Below are positions 1-11,100 of a DNA stretch of 64,000 nt, one piece after another (the stretch's first letter is position 1; the number at the start of each line of letters is the position of its first letter). The translations under genes were made by a program, and so were the position numbers. A model generated the notes under the pieces. The model searched no databases. It had not been told where the DNA came from and saw only the letters and a program-made list of their open reading frames with translations. This DNA comes from Oenanthe sinensis (Eukaryota; Streptophyta; Magnoliopsida; Apiales; Apiaceae): NCBI GenBank assembly GCA_028671895.1, contig CM053801.1, forward strand, positions 11,879,375-11,943,374. Direction: 5' to 3'.

Positions 1-572
1 TACTGGCAGCAACTCCTCTCCAGGCTAGTGTAGCCGCCAGCTTTTCGAATGTTAGATCTTTGAATCTAACTCCTCCGAGTCACCGTCACACAGCTAACAA
101 AGCTTCCTGCAATATCAAATTTCATATATAACAATCCAAATCATTCAAGTAACAATAAGGACAGATGAGTAGTAATTATTATATGAATGGAAATTAAGAA
201 GAAGTATAAAATTGAGTGAATTAGACATGAATTGAGAAAGAGTTGAATTAATATTCGAAGATCTGAATTAAATGAAAGTAAATATTTTAGAATTAAAAAA
301 AGCGTATATAATATATTCATATACATACATACAGATTAAGAGCTTGACAAGAGGGGGGGGGGACTCAATCTTGTCAATACATTTCTTCGCAAACAAGCGA
401 GATAGATTAGATATAGTGTGTGTGTGTGTGTGATAGTGTGTGTGTGTGTAAGATGGTGTATTGTATTTGTATGTATAGGTCGATAGTGGTAAGTGGCAGT
501 TGTATGACAGCAGTAACACCGACAGACGAGACAGCACCTACAAATCCAATCCAATTATTTGTTTCCACTTTA
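1..572. other. Intergenic, window edge, no supported gene
   Basis: Mostly AT-rich sequence with a G homopolymer near 352-361 and a TG microsatellite at about 416-449. The first ~140 bases are less AT-rich and open in one + frame (2-139) with Ala/Ser/Thr-rich composition. On the minus strand a plausible AG acceptor lies near 110. This could be the edge of a gene outside the window, but no exon chain can be built. Confidence 0.4.
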
Positions 573-772
573 TCAGGGGTGTTTGTATTAGCTTATAAGT
601 AATAAGTTTTTTTAAAAAAAAAAATTTTATATTTTTTTTAAAAAATTAATATTTGTTTTAGAAATTTAAGACCAAATCTTATTTTCAAATTTGAAAATAA
701 ATTACTTATTTTCAGAAAAAGTATATATATACCAATTTTTTCGGTTTATAAGCTGAGACAAACGGGGCCATA
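573..772. mobile_element. MITE, PIF/Harbinger-like
   Basis: The left end (GGGGTGTTTGTATTAGCTTA) is matched in inverted orientation by the right end (TAAGCTGAGACAAACGGGGCC). The interior is AT-rich and non-coding. Size (~200 bp) and G-rich ends with GTTTG fit a small Harbinger-type MITE. The target duplication could not be fixed, so the ends are approximate. Confidence 0.5.
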
Positions 773-2467
773 ATATTTCATATCTATTAGTATTAAATAA
801 ACTTAGATATATGTATAATTATTTTATTCAATTTTAAAATAATTTCAGTTTTAATCTTCAATTCCGAAAGAATTAATTAAAAAGGTCCCATAGAAATAAT
901 TTTAAATTTTATTTTATGACACAAAATTATTGACCATCATATATGTTTAATTATATTTATTAATTGGTGTATTATGAGAAAAAAATTATTGAAAAAAAAA
1001 CTAATTGATAATATCTTTTTATATGTGGATGTTTTAAAATATAATATACTCCGTATTAAAATAATGTTTCAAGAGGATTTGATGATGAAATTTATAACTA
1101 TTTTTGCAAAACTTAAAAAAGTAGAAAAAATCTTTTATCATTCTCATTGTCATATTTTAGGAATTCATTTGTGGATTTTCTATATGTTTTAATATTTTTG
1201 CTTATTTTTTCTTTAAAAGTGTATTGATTAATTTTTATGAGAATTATAATGTTAATTATATTTTCATATAAAATATTTAAAAATCACAATTGACACAAAT
1301 TAAAACATTAAAAACGGCGAGTATTATTTAAAAAACAAAAAAAACGGCGAGTATTAGAAATGATAGTATAAATTCTAACCAGGGCACGTGCTAGTTGGTA
1401 GTTGGTACATTTGTAATCTAAAATCTAAATCTGATTACGAGGGACGATTTGCATGTGAGGGCCATGATATGTGAATCTACTCAAACAAAGCTGTCATCTG
1501 TTTAATCTCTGTTAAACATATCAATTGAATAATCGATAAAGACATTCATTCTCATTTAACAGAGATTAAGGTCATATTTTGTTTATGGCGGACATATATA
1601 TGATACACTGATACATGCATTAGTTTCTTTTTGAATTATAGTAATAATTGGGTACAATAACTCCTAATGATTTTTTATTAAAATAATATATAATTCTGAT
1701 AAATTTAACTTAACACTTTAAGATTTTAAGATTTTAGAAGAATTAATAATTTAATATGATAATAGAATTCTAGTTGGCGGGGTGTAAAATTCGAATTACG
1801 TCAAAAGTTTTATATTTGATGATTGGTGATTTATTATATTCTAACTTTTATCAATTTTAATAAATTTATAAATAAGAATAAATATAAAAAATTAGAATAA
1901 CAATATAGTATAAGTTTTTATTTAATTTCAATTTTTACATACTAATTTTTTTTGATTCCGTTCAAAAAAATTCAATTCGGTTCAATTTGTAAAAAACTAA
2001 AAATTCGGTTTTTAATTTAAAACCAAACCGATCAAATACTCATTTCTAATCATGACTATAAACAAATTTCTATTAGTTATTTTAATTTTAGTCGGGCTTT
2101 AAACTCCTTAAATTAATTTAAAACTTTTTTAAATCAATATTTGATTATAGATTAAATTTTGTATTTAAAATTTGATGAACTAAAATTAAGAGTTTAAATG
2201 AGTCGAGTCGAGTCGAGTTGAACCGAACTCTAGACAGTTTATGTTTATGTTTAGCTCATTTAAAATTTTTTTAACTCAAATTCTTTATCGAGTCAAATAT
2301 TTTATTTAATTTTATCTCGTTAGTGTTCACGAACAACTCACAAACACATATTTGCGAATAATTCACGAACACATCTCATAAGCTATTATTCAAGAACAAC
2401 TTATTAATATCATTCATGAATTTGTGTTCATGAGCACCTTAATTTACATACTCATTGAAAATTTTGT
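773..2467. other. Intergenic AT-rich region
   Basis: No gene is supported. It holds a direct repeat of ACGGCGAGTATTA near 1314 and 1346, and a 15-bp perfect inverted repeat (1502-1516 with 1555-1569). At 2195-2460 there is a GAGTC-rich stretch rich in GTTCACGAAC-like words, probably an old dispersed repeat. The copia derivative to the right is inserted in it, since similar words resume at about 4280-4440. Confidence 0.5.
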
Positions 2468-2550
2468 TTTCTTGTTTTTCTAATTACACAAGTAGAAGGG
2501 GGTTAAATACTTGTGTTATCTTTTTGCCTATTTTAATGATTCTAGTTTCT

Positions 2551-3300
2551 AAGGGTTCTTTTTGTTATTCTTTCTCAGACTCCATTAAGAGTGCCACATA
2601 TTTTGCTTTTCCAGATTTCTTGGTCTTTCTCTGTTGTATCTCTAAATCATATGTCTTGAGTCTGTCATACAATTCTTCTAGAGTTATTTCATCCAAATCT
2701 CTAGCTTCTCTTATAACAGTTGTTTTGTTGTCCCACTCTTTAGGTATGGCTCTCAGAAACTTGGTATTTGTATCTTCAGAGTCATACACTTTACCAAGTA
2801 TAGTCATCTCATTCAGGAGTTTGGTAAACTTATCATACATCTCAGTGATGGTCTCTCTAACTTTTACTTCAAAATACTCATACTCCTGAATTAACAGAGA
2901 CCTTGCATTCTTCTTGACATCATTGGTTCATTCACAGTGCACTTCAAGTTTTATCCACATCTCTTTAGTAGTTTTTCATGATATAACATAGTTTGTAAGA
3001 ACATAGTCCAAACTATTAAATAGGATGTTATTGACTTTTACTTTTTTAAGGACATTCTCCTTGTCCTCCTTTGACCACTCAGCCTTTGGTTTGTCAACAA
3101 AGTGCTCTCCAATGATTTTTTCTTCAACAATGGTTTGAGGAACAAGTCTTGAGGGCACATAAGGTCCATCATGAATTCTGTCAAGATAGTCAGGGTCTAT
3201 AGCCTACAAATGGTACAGCATCTTAGTTTCCAGTGGGTGTACTCATTCCTTTTGAGCATATAAATCTTAGAATTGTCATCTTTGTTTCTAGACATCTTCG
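2551..3300 (-). pseudogene. copia gag fragment (UBN2-type)
   Basis: Two minus-strand open stretches carry gag-like protein. The N-terminal part (3158 to 2976) has the W-S-x-E-D-K-E region followed by hydrophobic residues. The second (2840 to 2565) has the FTKLLNEM, PKEWD and TLEELYDRLKTYDLE-type motifs of the UBN2/gag-polypeptide family of plant Ty1/copia elements. Stops or frame changes separate them, and no zinc knuckle, protease, integrase or RT follows. It is a dead remnant. Confidence 0.75.
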
Positions 3301-3318
3301 ATCGATTTTAAACGTTAG

Positions 3319-3330
3319 GCTCTGATACCA
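3319..3330 (-). other. Primer-binding site (initiator Met tRNA)
   Basis: TGGTATCAGAGC on the minus strand, 2 bases after the LTR. This is the standard plant copia PBS, complementary to the 3' end of initiator methionine tRNA. Confidence 0.9.
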
Positions 3331-3332
3331 AT

Positions 3333-4062
3333 TGTTTTCCCAGTTATACAGGGGGTTGAATACTTGTGTTATTTTTTTGCCTGTTTTAAAATCAAACTCA
3401 AGGTATTTAAGCTTCGAACAAATAACATGTATTAAACACAAAGTATGAAGAAAATATTGTTTGTATTATTAATGATCAAATACAAATTCTCCTATGGTGT
3501 ACACAAACCCTAGCAGCTACTTTGTGTTTCTTACATCAACTCTCACTATCTCTGTGCTCTTTTAAAAGTTTGACTCAATAAATTAGGTTACATAGAGTGT
3601 TTATATAGAGAGCTGCCTATCAACTAATAACAGAAAATCAAATTACAATAGAAATAAAATTCCTAATTATTAGCTAACAATTTCATTCTGTAATTCTCAT
3701 TCCTTCTCATAGCACATCTACAATATATTTGCCTTTATCTTCAAAGACTTTCCATTACTGTGATCATTTTCCAAATTCAGTTTCAGCTTTATAGACTTTG
3801 AAAACTTTCAGACTCTGATGATCTACAGTATCTGACAGACTATAGATTCTGATTGTCTATAGGCTCTGACTGAATTTCAGACTCTGACTTTATTTCTCCT
3901 GAAAATCTTCTAAGTACAAATACTCTTGATACATGTATATGGACTAACTAGACTCTGATTTACATTTATTTTGATCAGAGACTAGAAAGACTTATTCTAT
4001 TACAGATATATCTATGCTAGACTCTGTTATAGTATTTTGTATATCATAATATATTCCTAACA
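3333..4062 (-). repeat. 5' LTR of copia element
   Basis: 730 bp, beginning TGTTAGGAATATATT and ending GGGAAAACA on the minus strand. It is rich in repeated CAGAGTCT/AGACTCTG words in its U3 half. Length and ends agree with the 736-bp solo LTR at 46389. Confidence 0.85.
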
Positions 4063-4067
4063 TTTCT

Positions 4068-5183
4068 TTTCTTTCATAAATACAAAAGCAACACATGACA
4101 ATATGAAAAAGTTATATATATTATAATATAACATTTTTTTAAGTTACAATATAGCATGTATATTAATTCATTTAATATTAATAAAAAATGTAAAAATTTA
4201 GCAAAATCAAAATAAATAAGTATAAAAATTAATGAATTTATTTACAAACAAATATATACACATTTACTATTTATGGTAAATATTTATAAACTTTAGTTTA
4301 CAAACTTATTCATGAACATTAATCAATTTTGTTCGTAAACTTTTGAGTTGAACTATCTTGTACTTAAATTTAATTCTAAACCGAATTTAAAAATTGGGTT
4401 CATTTCCACTCATTTACGAATCCAACAGAACATAAATTAAACTTTTTCGAGAGCTAAATACCGAACTTGAATGTATCAGTCCATTTACCGCCCCAACTAA
4501 AACTCTGACTAAAATGTATGGATATACTTATAATATTATTTATTTAATTTTTTACACTTAAGTTCCTTTTAATCTCATTTTTGGCATGCGAACTTTGGAA
4601 TGAAAGCATATAAAAGCTGGAAATGCAGATTGTATTATTTTAATCTTTTTTCCCATATGATTTTTTTTAAAAAGTCCATATGAATTGTTTGAAAATTAAC
4701 ATACTTGAGTTAAATTTTGAAATTTTTCTCTTCTATTTTAATGTAATTATAACCTATATATAATTGAAATAAACATGATTTGGTCGTTAGGGACAAAGCC
4801 GTAATTTTCTAAGTATTAATTATTTTATTAATTAACTAAGGTTCAATTTCACATGAGTACATAAATTAACTTAATTTTTTTAAATATTATTTATAAATAA
4901 AATAATTAAGGTTTAATTATAACTAATATCAATAATTAATTTAATATAATTTTATAAGAAAATATATTAAATTTTAATATTAAAATTAAAAAAATATAAA
5001 AAGTTAAAAAAATTTAATTATAAAATATATAAAAGGAAAAACCCATGCTTCTCACGGTTATAAGCCGCTGACTAGCGATACAATCAAACAACCTTTTAAA
5101 GTTGAGGGGGCGCGTCTGCGTTCAGTCTTTGCACTTGTTTGCTTTATATTATCGTCGTCTTGATTGAATATAAAAATCTGCAA
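4068..5183. other. Intergenic; TSR3 upstream region
   Basis: AT-rich. The left part continues the old repeat interrupted by the copia element. The last ~150 bases (from about 5040) are less AT-rich and probably hold the TSR3 promoter and 5' UTR. No TATA box convincingly decides a start site. Confidence 0.45.
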
Positions 5184-8100
5184 ATGGGTCACAACAAGCC
5201 CAGAAGATTCAAAACCAGTCACTCCCATCGAGCAGAAGGTCAATCCAGTCGGTCCAATAAGATTTCTGGAGATGCTGACTCTCTCCCCATTGCGCCAGGT
5301 TCTAATTACTCGCCTATTTACATTTGTATATTGCGCACTAAAGGTGTTTGATAAAATGTCTCTGTGGAGTTCATGATTATTTTGAGTTTACATATTCACC
5401 TTTGTATACTGTGCACTAAAGGGTGTTTGATAAAATGTGTCTCTGCCAGTTTAAGATTATTTTGAGTTCCTTGTTTACGCAGAAACTGAAGAACAGCCCA
5501 TGGTTCCAAAAATTCAGCTTGCCATGTGGGTATGTATTCTCATTGACCTGTTTTCTGTTATATGAGCAAATGAGTAACTTCTAAAGTACCCCGTTTGGTT
5601 TCTTTGCCTGATGCGATTTATGTCTTCTTTTTGTTCATGTACTAGTTTTGTACTGCCGTTTAGTGTCGATGAAGATTAAATAGTTATGAAATCACGTTTG
5701 ATCGTATCAATATCTGTATTAAAAAATAGTTAATTATTGGCCGTTGAGTACCTTCTGAAGTAGTTGTATATTTTGCCTATATTTTACCTTTAACCTGCTT
5801 GTAAATGAGATTTATTGAGTTTGTTTGATCTACTCCTTGTAGAATATATAAGATATGTGAACAATCTGTAAAACTTGGGGATATTTGTATTAGTTGATGG
5901 TTGCATCCTTTTACTCTCGCCCTGCTTCTTTTAGTTGGATATTTACATAAACCACATATTTCTTAAGGGCTTATAATACATGTGGATAGTGGAATTAGTA
6001 ATAAATTAATAATATAGTGCCGAGCTTATGAGCATATTGTTCATTAGATGATGCAGTTTCATTGAGATTTCTTTGCTAAGTACAAGCTTGCTAATCATTA
6101 AAATTTAGCACAGCTGTGGTATTTACTATTTACCTCTCATCTCATCTTTGTTTTGCACTTATAATTCTAATAAACACTTTGCTGTTTCAGGATTTTGGAC
6201 AATGTGATTCTAAAAAATGTACCGGACGCAAGCTTTCAAGATTTAATTTTCTGAAAGAAAGTAACTTACCTATTTACCTCTAATCATAGTCTAATTTTTT
6301 TCTGTACGCAGTTTGAAGTGTTTGTATTAAGTGTTGTTGATAATGGACAATATTCTTTATAAAAGAAACTTTTAAGTTCTAATATAGTCACAATTGCATT
6401 TAGTTCTAGCCACATGATAGGTTTATATAGATCATGGTTTCACATGAATGACGTTTGAACAATTTCATGCAGGAGTTGCGAGTTGGTAACAGTTTTGGTG
6501 GCATTGTATTAAGGTACCCATTATTACTTTTGTTTTTTTGGGCACTTTTTTTAACTCTCTAGGATATTAGTTAACCCCAAATCGGTTACAAGTATAACTT
6601 GTTTCCACGTGTATTAACCATAGAGCAGCTGTCCCCACATTTTGTTCTCGTTTGTTTCGATGTAACCTTCACAATTCCTTGCAACTTAAATTAGTTACTT
6701 TGTTTGGTTTGATAATTTCTAAATTATACAAAGGAACTCGTAGTTCCGAGGTACTTATAGTTACTACGAAATAAAGGAACCAAGTTACCTAGGGTCTCTA
6801 TGGTTACCACAAGTTACATAGCATTTCTTTATTAAAATGTTCAAATTTGTCAAAAATAACTTTGTAACTTCTATTTATATACATATTTAACCGAACACAT
6901 GCGCTATAATTTCCAGGGCATAATGGATGGTACCTCAGTTCCATACAGTACTAGTTACCTCTGTAATCACAAAGTTGACGGAACAAGGCCTTAGTTGTTA
7001 ATTAGGAATATATTTCTTCCATATAAGCTAATATTTGAGCATCATGAAATGATATTTTTTTGCTATTCCTTGTGGAAAGATCAATATTGAATAATAAACT
7101 AGTCATGGTGCTGGAGCAGACTTCAATCCTACCAGTCTACTTTACTTGTTGCCTCTTACTCAAGTTACTAAACATCTGTAATATGTTTTGAAGTAAAACA
7201 GACATACATATATATCAATATGTTTATTTTTTTGGCATCTACATTTACTTGTGGAATGACGATTCTTATGTTTGCAGTCCTGCTGGGAAACAATGTGTCT
7301 CAAAGGAAGATCAGAGTTTGATGAATCGGAAAGGGCTGGCTGTTGTAGATTGTTCTTGGGCTCGTTTGGACGATGTACCATTTACAAAGCTACGATGTGT
7401 TGCTCCTCGTCTCTGTATGAACTTAAACATATTGTTCACTGTCCATTCTTTATTTTGTGTTCTGCATACACGTATCAATGTGTGTAATTATAATTATGTA
7501 AGCTGAATGCTCTTATCGAATTAGTCCGTTTGCATATATGCATTTTATTTGAACAGAATTCTGATATCTAAGATTGTAGTGATATTCTGTACATGAAGTT
7601 ACCTTACTGCCAAGCAGAAGCCAGTGTGAACATATCATCATATACAAGTACAACAAAAAATTGCATGGTATCATATTGCAGTTTTATTAATGTTAGATTG
7701 CTAGAGTAACATTGCTAGTGATGGTGGTAGAGCTGGCAATCATGTCATGTTTTTGTGTATTTTTGCATTGTCTACCAAAAGTCCAAACTCAATACAACAC
7801 TAAATGATTTCATTTCGTGTTGTGTACCATGTTAAATCATGTCGTGTTTCGTGTCAAATGCATAATATAAAAATATTAAATTTCATATTAATATCATTTC
7901 CATTGATACTCCCTCAGTCCCACCCATTTGTTTACATTTGGGAGAGGGTGTCTGACACGCATTTTAAGGTGCATATAAAGTATAGTTCCATAACTTATTT
8001 TTTTATTAAATTTTTATTCAGGATTTTTTTTTTAAATATGTTATGGAACTATACTTTATATGCACCTTAAGATGCGTGTTGGACACCCTCTCCAAAATGT

Positions 8101-11100
8101 AAACAAATGGATGGGACGGAGGGAGTACAATATTTCTTTATATACTTGACAAAAATGAAAATATTGCTTTTAGACACTACTAGTATTATAATTTTACTTT
8201 TGTAGTTAAAATATGTATTATTTTTAATATTACAAGATTTTAATTTTATAAAAATATTTTAATTATATATATATTTTGTGTATCTGAAATGAAAACCAAG
8301 CACAGCACTAGATCTGTCATTTACTTGCGTGTTTCATGTACCGAAAATCCAAACCCAAACACTGAATTTCCGTGTTGTGTATGAATTTGCTGTGTCTAAG
8401 CGATGGTAAAATCTTTTTAAGGAAGTTAAGAAGGAAAATTATAGAATTTATAGGAATAAGAAGCATTAAGATGTTAGACTTGCCTCTCCGATGTTTTTAG
8501 CAAATTTTTAACAGACTGAGTGATTGGCATAGAATATGTGACAGAAAACCATAGGCGAGATCACAAGATCAATTCTTAAAGTCTGTACACCAGTAGTTTA
8601 AAGTTGCCTCTCTCTAGCAGAAGTGACAGTGAAAGAATATTGTACCTTACAATATAAATTTTAAACCTCTAAGGATGTTCTGCCCCTAGGAAATAATTTT
8701 GTGGTGCTATAAAAACATTTCATAGATATACTGAACCAATGTTTCAATTTTGAATTTGTCGTGGTTTACCTGCCTCTATATTTAGATGAGATATTTAAGT
8801 TACAACATCTTATATTTTTCTGTGCACATTGTAGATTAGAATTTATCTATTATAAGTTTGAAACTAATTGCTTGTATTTTAGTGCGGGCTCTTCATCTTT
8901 AGTTGTTTCCTGCTGTTTTGTTTCTTTTCTAATTTTGCTAATTGAGCTCTGTTCTTTTGTAGTACCATGGTTGGTAGCAGCAAATCCAATAAATTATGGC
9001 CGACCGTGTCAACTATCCTGTGTTGAGGCGTTATCTGCAGCTCTGATTATATGGTACTATAGTTTGCAATTTTTTAAGAATTCAATTAGTACATCTGCCT
9101 AGATAATGAATGTGCTATATACTTTCACTAGATAGTTACTCTCAGGCTAGGATATATTTTAATAAAGGATTCATCCTTAGTTGTTAGCTTCTCTTGATGC
9201 TATAATTGAAAGCATGACCTACTGGTAGCTTTAAATAGATACTTTTCAGAACTGTGTATTAGAAATAGACATTATAGTGGTATACAAGTTGGACTATGAA
9301 GCAGCATTAATGTTGAAAAAAGACTGAAAGAATAGCTATGCATATTCAAAATGAGCAAGTAGTGGCACTATACCTGCCTTTTAAGTAATCCTGATAGATT
9401 TATGTTAATGTTGTTCTAGCACATTACATAAAAACGAAATATAAGATGCTTAAAACTGAAGTCTGCAACCATATTAGCTACACCAATTTTTTTATAACAT
9501 TTAAAACATGATTTCTGATGCTGCCAAACACTTGTCACTTTATGATTTTAATCCTATTTTCAGTTGTGTACCATAATATGTGTATATATAATGCACACAT
9601 TTAACGTTGTATTACCTTATTTGAGTAATTCTTCACTTTGTATATATAGGCGTGTGTTCAGATACAAACTAATTTAGTCTGTGAACTACATACTAGGTGA
9701 ATCATTTTAGTAAAATCTTATACTCATGTATTTAAAGCTTCATTTTACCTTTGGGTATGTTATAAATTCATTTGTTGTTTTGGTGAAAATTTGAGGGGCT
9801 AAAGACTAAGTTCTTTTTGATGTAGTACAATGTTTAAGTGTTTAATAATGTATTTAAAAGAATAAAAATCAAGAACACACACCAAGCCACTAGCAAACAT
9901 AAAACAAGACACAAACGATTTTGGTGACGCGGAAAACCCCTTGTGGAAGGTTAAAAATCGCGGGAGGGATGTGCCCTGCCAAAACGATTTAGAATAATAT
10001 TGTAGAGTGGTTACAAGAGATTTGAATATAATGAAGCTCAAGAACAGCCTACTCGTCGGTGTGTGGCACTTACTCTATATTTCCACTATCTATTTTCTAT
10101 ATATTAATATGACTTGAATCCCCTAAAATACATTTGTTGATTTGTAAGTACTTATCCTCCTGATCTTCTCCCCCACGTTCCTCCTTTGTAACATCATTAT
10201 CCCCACCATTTTGAATTGTTCTAGACTCTTATCCCTATTTCCATGGAACCATTGTTGAATGAGTAAAATATTAATATTTCTATTAATATTCTTATTGTAA
10301 TTCAATTGTAATCCACTTATTTTCAGGAGATATTTAATATCAAGTTATATTAAATTTAATTAATATATCCATCAATTAAATATTACCCAGATGTCCAGTA
10401 TCTCGACGGGTAACCTCCTAGTCATCTGCGTCTCTAGTCGTCAACATATATAAATATATATAACTTGTGCTTTTTTGGATATAACAATTGCCCCTAGTTT
10501 TATTGGTGCAAGATATTTTTGCCTAATAAAACTCCTCCTGGTAAACGTGTTGGTCTCACACTTCTATTTTGCATGCAACTCTTCAATACTCATCATTTTA
10601 CTCTTTGTAGTTTATTCAAACTCTTAAATGCTTTATATTTAATACCCACATCAGTTAGGGTTTTAAAATACACACACCCACTTCATCAACACTTCAATTT
10701 CTCCCGTAGGCAAAGAAAAACAACATATCGAGCAACAAGGCGGCGGTATGAGCTTCGACTGATGCCCCCATGTGGACTGCAACTAACATTCTTGACAAGA
10801 AAACCCGTGTTTCATTTAGCCTCGAAGATGAGAGTCTTAACTAACATTCTTGACAAGAAAACCCGTGTTTCATTTAGCCTCGAAGATGAGAGTCTTGCTC
10901 AGGCTCAACTAATGTTCAAGAACACTCTTTCTACTAAATGCATTATTCCTCCTGCCGGCATCACTGCAGATCACTATGCTTTCAATTGGGTAGGGTTTTA
11001 TTACTACCTGTTCAACATCAGAGTAACCTTCTATCGACGCTTCTCCATCGCAAGTCATGCCCGGTGCGTGGAGAATACTAGCTTGCCTGGATGAAATTGA

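Larger units (their letters stand above)
2473..4062 (-). mobile_element. Ty1/copia LTR retrotransposon, internally deleted
   Basis: A minus-strand copia element. Read on that strand it has a 5' LTR (4062 to 3333), a primer-binding site, part of gag, then a direct jump into the last ~80 bases of the 3' LTR (2473-2550, recognised by the shared words around AATACTTGTGTTAT). Everything from mid-gag through pol and most of the 3' LTR is missing. The insertion is bounded by TTTCT at 2468-2472 and 4063-4067, a 5-bp target duplication. The same LTR family recurs as a solo LTR at 46389-47124. Confidence 0.85.

Noticed and set aside
1..140. Possible transit-peptide-like exon at the window edge
   Set aside because: Open in one + frame, but no start codon, donor site or continuation is visible; a minus-strand acceptor is equally possible.
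2455..2889. 144-codon + strand open frame
   Set aside because: Lies antisense to the recognisable copia gag remnant; composition is that of a shadow frame.
5139..5376. Two overlapping 70-codon frames at the TSR3 start
   Set aside because: Both read through exon 1 into intron 1; only 5184-5298 in the GHNKPRRF frame joins the conserved exons.
10519..11094. 191-codon open frame in the TSR3 intron element
   Set aside because: Starts in the sequence next to the LTR, and its frame differs from the one that carries the recognisable protein motifs; accidental.
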